A stretch of 11,829 bases of DNA from Polaromonas sp. (lineage in GTDB: Bacteria > Pseudomonadota > Gammaproteobacteria > Burkholderiales > Burkholderiaceae_C), in assembly GCA_026786065.1 (NCBI GenBank), contig JAJAYS010000264.1, positions 1 to 11,829 of the forward strand, read 5' to 3'. Shown piece by piece: positions 6,715 through 11,829 of this stretch. The translations under genes were made by a program, and so were the position numbers. Below the pieces are notes generated by a model. The model did not search any database, had not been told where the DNA came from, and was given only the letters and a program-made list of their open reading frames with translations. Within the stretch, counting starts at the first letter, position 1. Every line of letters starts with the position of its first letter.

Positions 6715-8340
6715 CTATAGCTTCGACTGAAATACCAGCCCCGCGTGCTCACGCAGCGCATGGAATTTGATTTTCGGCCACTGTTGCTCTACGGCCCGCA
6801 GCGTGGCGCTGTGATCCACCAGAAGCGTGGGCGCATCAACCGCGTCGAGCGCCACGCGATGCGCGTTGGCGTCCATGAATTTTTTCAATTCATCAGGATC
6901 GTCGCTGGTGACCCAACGCGCCAGATTGAAACTGCTCCCGACGATACGGGCTTTGACACCGTACTCATGCTCAAGCCGGTGAGCCACCACTTCAAATTGC
7001 AATTGCCCAACCGCCCCAAGAAGAAGCAGCGAACCAGCGATCGGTCTAAAGACCTGTATCGCCCCTTCTTCCCCAAGCTGGGTCAATCCGGCGCGAAGTT
7101 GCTTGCTGCGTAGCGGGTCAGCCACCTCGACTGAGCGAAACATCTCGGGCGCGAAAAAGGGTAGGCCGGTGAACTGCAGTGGCTCGCCTTCGGTCAGCGT
7201 GTCGCCAAGTTGCAGCACACCATGATTGGGGATGCCGATGATGTCGCCAGCGAAAGCAGTGTCAAGCAGTTCGCGGCGCTGGCTCATGAAGCTGACAACG
7301 GTGTTGGGCCGCAGTTCCTTGCCACTTCGGACCACCTTCAGCCGCATCCCGCGCGTGAACTCCCCGCTCGCAACGCGCAGAAACGCGATGCGATCGCGGT
7401 GGGCCGGATCCATGTTTGCTTGAATTTTGAAGACCACGCCCGAGAATTTTTTCTCTTGCGGCTGCACCACACGCTGCACGGCGGCGCGCTCTGCCGGGGC
7501 AGGCGCCAGATCGACCAGTGCGTCCAGGACCTCCTGCACGCCGAAGTTGTTTATCGCCGATCCGAAAAACATGGGCGTCTGCTTGCCTGCGAGGAAAAGC
7601 CCACGGTCGAACTCCGGCGTGGCGCCCGCAACCAGTTCAACCTCGTCTTGGGCCTGCGCATACTCGGCTCCAAAGCGCCTGGCCGCTTCGGCGTTGCCCA
7701 GACCTGCCAAAATCTCATCGACGCCGCCAGCCTTTTCTTCGCCCGGGCTGAACACCCTCATGCGGTCTTCACGACGGTCATACACGCCGTGGAAAAGTTT
7801 GCCCATGCCCACTGGCCAAGTAAAAGGCACTGCTGCCATGCCTAGTTCGCGTTCGATCTCGTCCATCACGCTCATCGGGTCTCGAACCTCCCGGTCCATC
7901 TTGTTGACGAAAGTCAGGATCGGCGTGCCGCGCGCCCGGCAGACCTGCAGCAGCCGCCGGGTCTGCGGCTCCACGCCGTTGGCAGCGTCGATCACCATCA
8001 GCGCCGCATCGACGGCGGTCAGCACTCGGTAGGTATCCTCGGAAAAATCCTGGTGGCCAGGCGTATCGAGGAGATTGATAACGCAGTCGCGGTACTCCAT
8101 TTGCATGACTGAGGACGCCACCGAGATGCCACGTTGCTTCTCGATCTCCATCCAGTCGCTGGTCGCGTGCCGGGTCGCCTTGCGGGCCTTGACACTGCCT
8201 GCGATCTGGATGGCTCCCGAAAAAAGCAGCAGCTTTTCGGTTAATGTCGTTTTCCCGGCGTCGGGGTGGGAAATGATGGCAAACGTACGGCGGCGCTTGA
8301 CCTGCTGTTCAATTTCGGAGAGGGGTAGGGGGGCAAGCAT
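6715..8340 (-). CDS. prfC: Peptide chain release factor 3 (RF3)
   Basis: RF3 is a translational GTPase that removes RF1 or RF2 from the ribosome after peptide release and takes part in post-peptidyl-transfer quality control. The 541-residue protein (E. coli RF3 is 529) shows all G motifs: HPDAGKTT at 25-32 (G1), the switch-I region with GISVASS at 71-77 (G2), DTPGHQDF at 92-99 (G3; E. coli has E for the Q), NKMD at 146-149 (G4) and GSAINNFGV (G5 region). Domain II and the RF3 C-terminal domain follow without breaks, including the GQLQFEVV stretch. The ATG at 8340 gives a normal-length N-terminus, but no good Shine-Dalgarno is visible. A decayed insertion sequence begins about 55 bp upstream, so the native promoter may have been moved or replaced. 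Confidence 0.97.
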   Translation of the reverse strand: MLAPLPLSEIEQQVKRRRTFAIISHPDAGKTTLTEKLLLFSGAIQIAGSVKARKATRHATSDWMEIEKQRGISVASSVMQMEYRDCVINLLDTPGHQDFSEDTYRVLTAVDAALMVIDAANGVEPQTRRLLQVCRARGTPILTFVNKMDREVRDPMSVMDEIERELGMAAVPFTWPVGMGKLFHGVYDRREDRMRVFSPGEEKAGGVDEILAGLGNAEAARRFGAEYAQAQDEVELVAGATPEFDRGLFLAGKQTPMFFGSAINNFGVQEVLDALVDLAPAPAERAAVQRVVQPQEKKFSGVVFKIQANMDPAHRDRIAFLRVASGEFTRGMRLKVVRSGKELRPNTVVSFMSQRRELLDTAFAGDIIGIPNHGVLQLGDTLTEGEPLQFTGLPFFAPEMFRSVEVADPLRSKQLRAGLTQLGEEGAIQVFRPIAGSLLLLGAVGQLQFEVVAHRLEHEYGVKARIVGSSFNLARWVTSDDPDELKKFMDANAHRVALDAVDAPTLLVDHSATLRAVEQQWPKIKFHALREHAGLVFQSKL

Positions 8341-8368
8341 GGCGTAAGGCGATTTGAGGAAGCCAATG

Positions 8369-8374
8369 ATTATC
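8369..8374 (-). promoter_or_regulatory. Possible -10 box for prfC
   Basis: On the - strand GATAAT lies 28 bp before the prfC ATG and matches TATAAT at five of six positions. A 17-bp spacer puts the -35 position (about 8392-8397) at the edge of the decayed insertion sequence, where no TTGACA-like hexamer is seen. The call is weak and rests on the -10 alone. Confidence 0.3.
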
Positions 8375-8385
8375 GAGGACGTCCG

Positions 8386-8392
8386 CGTTGCC
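8386..8392 (+). repeat. Putative target-site duplication, right flank of the IS
   Basis: CGTTGCC, identical to 9677-9683 on the other side of the IS. Extending to nine bases gives 7 of 9 matches. It is short enough to be chance, but it sits where the inverted repeats predict. Confidence 0.45.
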
Positions 8393-8499
8393 TGGGCAGT
8401 GCCAGTGTTTCTGTGCGCGAGGCGCGGTGAGACTTTTCCACGGCGGCGGACGGCGCTTGCGACGTACCGGCCAACGCGGTGGGAAAGTCCGTCTTCATT

Positions 8500-9623
8500 T
8501 TACGTGGCGGCCCTCGTGAGGAGGTCCTCGTAGAGGATCGCGAATTGGTTCATTACCGCCTTCCAGTTGTTGGCCGCACGGCCCCAGTCGGCGGTAATGT
8601 TTGCGCAGCGCCCGCCAGATCAGTTTGGTAGCCGCATCGCCCTACGGGCCACGCTCGAAAATTTCCAGCTCGGGCCTGCGCCGCCTCGGCGCTCGGCGCC
8701 GTGTACACCGGCTTCAAGGCCGCAGCAAGCCCCTTACGATCCTTTCAGCTCGCATAGTCCAGGCTGTTCCTGATCAGGTGCACTAGGCACATCTGCAGCG
8801 TCGTGGCAGGGAACACCGTGCCCAGCGCTTCTGGCATGCCTTTGAGGCCGTCGGTGTCGGCGATCAGGATGTCGTTGGAGCCACTGGGCTTCAGGTCGTT
8901 GAACACCTTCATTGAGAACTTGGCGCCTTCGGTGTTCTCGATCCACCGGCCCAGAATGTCGCGCGTGCCGTCGGGCAGCACACCCAAGGCCAGGAAGACA
9001 GCCCTTGGAGCGCACCACCGCGTCCTCGCGAATCTTCACCCGCAGGGCGTCGAAGAACACCACCGGGTACCTGGTCTCCAGCGGGCGCGACTGCCGGGCG
9101 CCGACCTCGCGGCCATCACCGCGTCGGTGACGCTGCTGATGAGGTCAGGCGACACGTTCACCGAGTACATCTCGGCCAGGTAGCCTTGGATCTCGCGCAC
9201 TGTCATGGCGTTTGCATACATGGCGATGATGTTGTCATCGAAGTCATCGAAGTCATCGAAGTCGGCGAAGTCGGCGAAGCGTCGCTCGTGTTTACCGATG
9301 AGCTGCGGTTCGATCAAGCCGTGCCGGGCGCGCGGCACCTCAATGCCCAGCGCCCTGGTGTGGGTCAACACCGTCTTGGCGCCCTTGCCGTTGCGATGGT
9401 TGGCCTACTCTTCGGGCTTGGCTTGCCCGGCCGCGCAGCCCAAGTGCCGGCTCATCTCGGCCCCAAGGCGCGCTCGATGAACGCCTTCTTGAAACGCTGA
9501 AATAAGTCCTCCAGTTGCGCTGGCGTCACCGGCCCGGGAATGAGTTGCTCCAGAAGCTCAGCTGGAATTTGCGGCAACGCTGCCTTGTCCGCTTACAGCG
9601 GTCGTCTTCGTCTTGCGTGACAT
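8500..9623 (-). pseudogene. IS256-family transposase, degenerate
   Basis: Reading the - strand and changing frame where needed recovers most of an IS256 transposase. ATG at 9623 has a good AAGGAG (9629-9634) and begins MSRKTKTTAVSGQGSV. A +1 shift near 9560 leads to ELLEQLIPGPVTPAQLEDLF, a compensating shift near 9462 to LGAEMSRHLG, and a TAG at 9405-9407 stands where a Gln is usual. The conserved MTVREIQGYLAEMYSVNVSPDLIS follows, then shifts near 9110 and 9004, FFDALRVKIRED, LGVLPDGTRDILG, the DGLKG motif and CLVHLIRNSLDYAS, and a TGA (8745-8747) replacing Trp. About 70 residues are missing after FERGP (near 8640), which should remove the last catalytic Glu. DAATKLIW, another shift near 8600 and a normal C-terminus NQFAILYEDLLTRAAT with TAA at 8500-8502 end it. 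It is certainly inactive. Confidence 0.9.
9234..9278 (+). repeat. Five tandem 9-bp units inside the transposase remnant
   Basis: Three copies of GTCATCGAA (9234-9260) are followed by two of GTCGGCGAA (9261-9278). On the - strand they encode alternating FDD and FAD triplets where intact relatives have one short segment (RRF-x-GFDDKI). The two unit types differ by two bases, suggesting slippage expansion followed by, or combined with, local change. Confidence 0.85.
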
Positions 9624-9651
9624 TCCTGCTCCTTGCGGCCAAGTCGTGGCT

Positions 9652-9676
9652 CACACACAAACTTCCTGAAAGGCTC
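9652..9676 (-). repeat. Left terminal inverted repeat of the IS256 remnant
   Basis: Read inward on the - strand this end contains TCAGGAAGTTTGTGTGTGA, which resembles the ends of proteobacterial IS256-family elements as I remember them. It lies about 29 bp upstream of the transposase start. Its partner near 8395-8421 is much more divergent. Confidence 0.5.
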
Positions 9677-9683
9677 CGTTGCC
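9677..9683 (+). repeat. Putative target-site duplication, left flank of the IS
   Basis: CGTTGCC, identical to 8386-8392, directly outside the left inverted repeat and 13 bp before the end of the DUF1653 gene. Confidence 0.45.
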
Positions 9684-9696
9684 GCGCATTTGTCGA

Positions 9697-9936
9697 TCAG
9701 TCGTGCTCAATCCTTGTAAACCGCGGTTGCCGCGTGCCATCGATGACTACTTGTTCCGCGAACATCGCCGCAGGCCGGACCCACAAGCCACGTTCGCCGT
9801 AAAGTGCGCGGTACAGCGTCATTGGCTCCAGCGATTCGCTATGGCGAACAGTCGCCAGCACTTCGTAGTGCAAGCCCTTGTAATGGCGATATCTCCCAGT
9901 CGGGGTCTCGATCAAAACCGGAAGTTCGGGGCTCAT
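9697..9936 (-). CDS. DUF1653 domain protein
   Basis: A complete 79-residue protein consisting almost only of a DUF1653 domain: GRYRHYKGLHYEVLATVRHSE at about 14-34, then ESLEPMTLYRALYGERGLWVRP and MFAEQVVIDG, ending RFTRI. Function of the family is unknown; members are small single-domain proteins thought to be soluble. A longer in-frame reading up to 10065 exists, but it would overlap the divergent methyltransferase gene and its extra N-terminus does not resemble the family, so the ATG at 9936 is chosen. The gene is intact although an IS inserted only about 20 bp beyond its stop. It is divergent from the methyltransferase gene with 52 bp between the two start codons, and was probably once next to prfC. 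Confidence 0.9.
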   Translation of the reverse strand: MSPELPVLIETPTGRYRHYKGLHYEVLATVRHSESLEPMTLYRALYGERGLWVRPAAMFAEQVVIDGTRQPRFTRIEHD

Positions 9937-9988
9937 GGTTTCGATTGTCGCCAAGGCTGGTCGCTGGTGGGCAATGGGACAATACTGG

Positions 9989-11245
9989 ATGCACCCCAAA
10001 GCCCTACTAGAAAACTGCGCTGACCTGCTCCGCCAAGTCCTTAAATTCGACCATCCCGCAGACATGGTGCTCTCGCGCTATTTCAGGGAACAGCGCTTGG
10101 GGCCGCGCGAGCGTGCGACCTTGGCCGAAACCGTTTATCGCGTCTTGCGCAAGAAGAACCTGTTCACTTATCTGGCGCAGCACGGCAATGGGCCGCCGGA
10201 GAGACGGCTGGCGATACTTGGCTTTGTCGCTGACCGTGACTATCTGCTTGGTGCCTTGAGCGATCAGGAAAAAGACTGGCTGGGTCGCTGCGATCAAGTT
10301 CAACCCTCCGATTTGCTGGAGCTGCACCGGCACAACCTTCCTGCATGGCTGGTTGAGCCGATGAAAGCACAGCTCGGAAACGAATTTTGGCCTTTGGTCG
10401 AGAGTCTGAATGCTCCTGCCGCACTCGATCTACGAGTCAATACGCTCAAGGAAAAACGGGCTGATGCCCAGAAGCAGCTTGCGCAGGCAGCTATTAAATC
10501 AATAGCTACTCCGTACTCTCCGTGGGGTTTGCGGTTGGCCGACAAACCGCAGCTCGGGCAGTTTGATATCTTCATGCGGGGCGCAGTGGAAGTTCAGGAC
10601 GAGGGTTCCCAATTGCTCGCTCTCCTCGTCGAGGCCAAGCGCGGTGAAATGATCGTGGATTTTTGCGCCGGCGCCGGCGGAAAAACATTGGCGATCGGGG
10701 CGGCCATGCGCAACACAGGTCGCCTATACGCCTTTGATACTTCAGGTCATCGGCTTGCAGCCTTGAAGCCGCGACTCGCGCGGAGTGGATTGTCAAACGT
10801 GCATCCAGTGGCGATTGCTCACGAGCGCGATGACCGAATCAAACGCTTGGCCGGAAAGATCGACAGCGTACTGGTGGACGCGCCGTGTTCCGGGTTGGGG
10901 ACGCTAAGACGAAACCCTGATCTCAAATGGCGGCAGACTCCAAAAGCGATTGAAGAGCTCCATGCAAAGCAAGCTGACATTTTGCAAAGCGCCTCGCGGC
11001 TACTGAAGCCCGGGGGGCGGCTGGTGTACGCCACCTGCAGCATCCTAAGTGAAGAAAATGAATCGATTGCGGATGCGTTCGGGTCGGCCAATCCGGGGTT
11101 CGACTTGCTGGAGGCGGCCGTTTTACTGACACGGGCCGGGGTCGAGCAGGCCGCAGACTTGTGTGATGGGCCGTATTTACGACTCTGGCCGCACCGTCAT
11201 CAGACTGACGGTTTCTTCGCAGCCGTTTGGCAGAAGGCGGCTTGA
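9989..11245 (+). CDS. RsmB/NOP-family RNA (cytosine-C5)-methyltransferase
   Basis: A 418-residue SAM-dependent enzyme of the RsmB/NOP group, which methylates carbon 5 of cytosine in RNA (C967 of 16S rRNA for E. coli RsmB). The N-terminal 135 or so residues are helical and look like the NusB-like or linker part. The catalytic domain shows motif I DFCAGAGGKT at 224-233 for SAM binding, YAFDTSGHRL near 247-256, motif IV VDAPCSGLGTLRRNPD at 296-311 with C300, and motif VI YATCSILSEEN at 347-357 with the nucleophile C350. Both cysteines are present, so it should be active. ATG 9989 is preferred because related proteins begin MHPKALL; in-frame ATGs at 9974 and 9935 would intrude on the divergent gene's start. 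I leave the symbol blank because Burkholderiales can carry a second, classical RsmB and the exact target cannot be read from sequence. Confidence 0.92.
   Translation: MHPKALLENCADLLRQVLKFDHPADMVLSRYFREQRLGPRERATLAETVYRVLRKKNLFTYLAQHGNGPPERRLAILGFVADRDYLLGALSDQEKDWLGRCDQVQPSDLLELHRHNLPAWLVEPMKAQLGNEFWPLVESLNAPAALDLRVNTLKEKRADAQKQLAQAAIKSIATPYSPWGLRLADKPQLGQFDIFMRGAVEVQDEGSQLLALLVEAKRGEMIVDFCAGAGGKTLAIGAAMRNTGRLYAFDTSGHRLAALKPRLARSGLSNVHPVAIAHERDDRIKRLAGKIDSVLVDAPCSGLGTLRRNPDLKWRQTPKAIEELHAKQADILQSASRLLKPGGRLVYATCSILSEENESIADAFGSANPGFDLLEAAVLLTRAGVEQAADLCDGPYLRLWPHRHQTDGFFAAVWQKAA
10489..10507. repeat. Palindromic AGCTATT...AATAGCT repeat fragment within the methyltransferase gene
   Basis: AGCTATT (10489-10495), a 5-base spacer and AATAGCT (10501-10507) form a perfect inverted repeat that stays in frame and encodes AAIKSIAT in a variable linker (about residues 167-174). 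It resembles the AT-rich head of a short repeat common in Comamonadaceae genomes, as I remember it. AT content here is well above the surrounding coding sequence. Confidence 0.5.
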
Positions 11246-11322
11246 GGCGGATTCGGGGCCGGATGTTGCAAAGGCCTCCCGGGGTTCCGGCAGCGTGTTT
11301 CTTCACTCGAAACTTTGATAGT

Positions 11323-11366
11323 CGAAAAAGTGAACGGCAAGGCGCCTGATGGGCCTTCACTTTTCG
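11323..11366 (+). terminator. Inverted repeat between the methyltransferase and desaturase genes, possible terminator
   Basis: CGAAAAAGTGAA (11323-11334) pairs with TTCACTTTTCG (11356-11366), with one bulged base. The loop can hold a smaller stem AAGGC (11339-11343)/GCCTT (11353-11357) that competes for two bases. There is no clean T tract after the second arm, so termination is only possible. The arm also matches TTCACT at 11302-11307, giving an alternative fold. Confidence 0.35.
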
Positions 11367-11411
11367 GACGATTTTGAGGCGGATCTACCGCCTTCCATAC
11401 CCAAAACTCAT

Positions 11412-11442
11412 TTGAGCGTCGTTAGGTCGTCCCGACTACAAT
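11412..11442 (+). promoter_or_regulatory. Possible sigma70 promoter for the desaturase gene
   Basis: TTGAGC (11412-11417) and TACAAT (11437-11442) lie 19 bp apart, which is longer than the ideal 17. The -10 box is good and the -35 moderate. Transcription would start near 11449, giving a leader of about 45 bases before the ATG at 11494. Confidence 0.4.
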
Positions 11443-11493
11443 TGGGGATTGAAGTAAGGGTAGCTTTGCTGCCAGTCGGTCTCAAGGATTTAT

Positions 11494-11829
11494 ATGATCT
11501 TTTTCGATGCTACGCTGAATTGGCTGGCTCATGGTTTGGTTGCAGCCAGCTGGTGGCAGATCCTGCTGTACGCGCTGGTGACCACCCACATCACCATTGC
11601 CAGCGTCACTATTTATCTTCACCGGCATCAGGCGCATCGGGCTATGGACTTGCATGCCGTGCCCAGCCACTTTTTCAGATTTTGGCTGTGGCTTGGGACT
11701 GGGCAAGTGACAAAGGAATGGGTGGCGGTGCATCGCAAGCACCACGCGAAGTGTGAAACGATGGAGGACCCGCACAGTCCTCAGGCCCACGGCATCGAGA
11801 CTGTGTTCTGGAGAGGGGCTGAGCTCTAC
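11494..11829 (+). CDS. Membrane fatty-acid/acyl-CoA desaturase, N-terminal part
   Basis: The first 112 residues of a gene that continues past the window. It matches the membrane di-iron desaturase family (delta-9 stearoyl-CoA desaturase type), which puts a double bond into acyl chains and so adjusts membrane fluidity. Two of the three histidine boxes are present: HRHQAH at 43-48 (H-x4-H) and HRKHH at 80-84 (H-x2-HH), followed by the typical EDPHSP. Hydrophobic segments lie at about 14-41 and 59-70. The ATG at 11494 has AAGGA (11484-11488) with suitable spacing. A 135-residue reading that starts at 11349 in another frame overlaps this region but has no family signal. The third box (HNNHH-like) and the C-terminus are outside the window, so chain specificity and completeness cannot be judged. 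Confidence 0.92.
   Translation, partial: MIFFDATLNWLAHGLVAASWWQILLYALVTTHITIASVTIYLHRHQAHRAMDLHAVPSHFFRFWLWLGTGQVTKEWVAVHRKHHAKCETMEDPHSPQAHGIETVFWRGAELY

Larger units (their letters stand above)
8395..9676 (-). mobile_element. Decayed IS256-family insertion sequence
   Basis: This 1.28-kb block holds a broken IS256-family (Mutator-type) transposase on the - strand and nothing else. Limits are set by two weakly matching ends. The left end (minus strand from 9676) contains TCAGGAAGTTTGTGTGTGAG; the equally placed right end (plus strand from 8395) contains CCAGTGTTTCTGTGCGCGAG, 12 of 20 identical. Outside them CGTTGCC occurs at both flanks (8386-8392 and 9677-9683), consistent with a worn 8-9 bp target duplication, the size typical for IS256. 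A further imperfect repeat, GACTTTTCCA at 8431-8440 against TGGGAAAGTC at 8480-8489, lies inside the right end. The element is shorter than a typical intact relative because of an internal deletion near 8640. It cannot move by itself. Confidence 0.75.

Noticed and set aside
7210..7845. 211-codon open frame on the + strand opposite prfC
   Set aside because: It is antisense to prfC, whose GTPase motifs are all present; no family signal is seen.
9234..9278. Short CRISPR-like or iteron-like array
   Set aside because: The units are directly adjacent 9-mers without spacers and sit in frame within a transposase, so slippage explains them.
9186..9500. Open frames on the + strand over the IS remnant, including one with a run of VIE repeats
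   Set aside because: The repeat is the antisense reading of the 9-bp tandem units; the transposase is on the - strand.
9937..10065. Longer N-terminus for the DUF1653 protein
   Set aside because: The added residues do not resemble the family and would overlap the start of the methyltransferase gene.
11349..11493. An alternative 135-codon gene starting at 11349 before the desaturase
   Set aside because: It runs in another frame over the desaturase start, has no family match, and the desaturase frame has histidine boxes and a good ribosome binding site.

Overview
The window looks like chromosomal DNA from a beta-proteobacterium of the Burkholderiales, most likely Comamonadaceae (Rhodoferax/Polaromonas/Acidovorax-like). 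This rests on remembered resemblance of the FdhB, FdhD, RF3, RsmB/NOP-family and desaturase sequences to that family, and on a short AGCTATT...AATAGCT palindrome of the kind scattered through those genomes. No search was run, so the placement is inference.

Left third (1-3763, + strand): the 3' part of a periplasmic, quinone-linked formate dehydrogenase operon. Gene order is the end of the molybdopterin catalytic subunit (fdhA), the four-cluster iron-sulfur subunit (fdhB), a tiny lipoprotein, the cytochrome b gamma subunit (fdhC), a small secreted Ala/Pro-rich protein, a terminator-like hairpin, and fdhD, whose product sulfurates the molybdenum cofactor of formate dehydrogenase. FdhA oxidises formate, FdhB carries electrons and FdhC passes them to quinone. 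The two small exported proteins are unassigned and may help assembly or anchoring.

Middle (3849-8340): a large YbbP/FtsX-type ABC transporter permease on the + strand, without its ATPase nearby, converges on prfC (peptide chain release factor 3) on the - strand. The 265-base gap between them holds a 9-bp-stem hairpin just beyond the prfC stop and little else that can be supported.

Region 8341-9696 has no intact gene. It holds one degenerate IS256-family insertion sequence in - orientation, whose transposase is broken by at least five frameshifts, at least two stop codons and an internal deletion. Divergent terminal inverted repeats and a 7-bp match at both flanks suggest its limits, about 8395-9676. 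Taking it out would place a small intact DUF1653 gene about 65 bp upstream of prfC, so the insertion probably split an older DUF1653-prfC pair.

Right end (9989-11829, + strand): an RsmB/NOP-family RNA cytosine-C5 methyltransferase divergent from the DUF1653 gene, a 248-base spacer with inverted repeats and a possible promoter, and the first 112 codons of a membrane fatty-acid/acyl-CoA desaturase cut by the window edge.

Most of the window is ordinary housekeeping and respiratory sequence. I see no clear novel defence or mobile system. The points most worth a second look are the small exported proteins of the formate dehydrogenase operon, the hairpin just before fdhD, and the decayed IS256 element with its effect on prfC expression.
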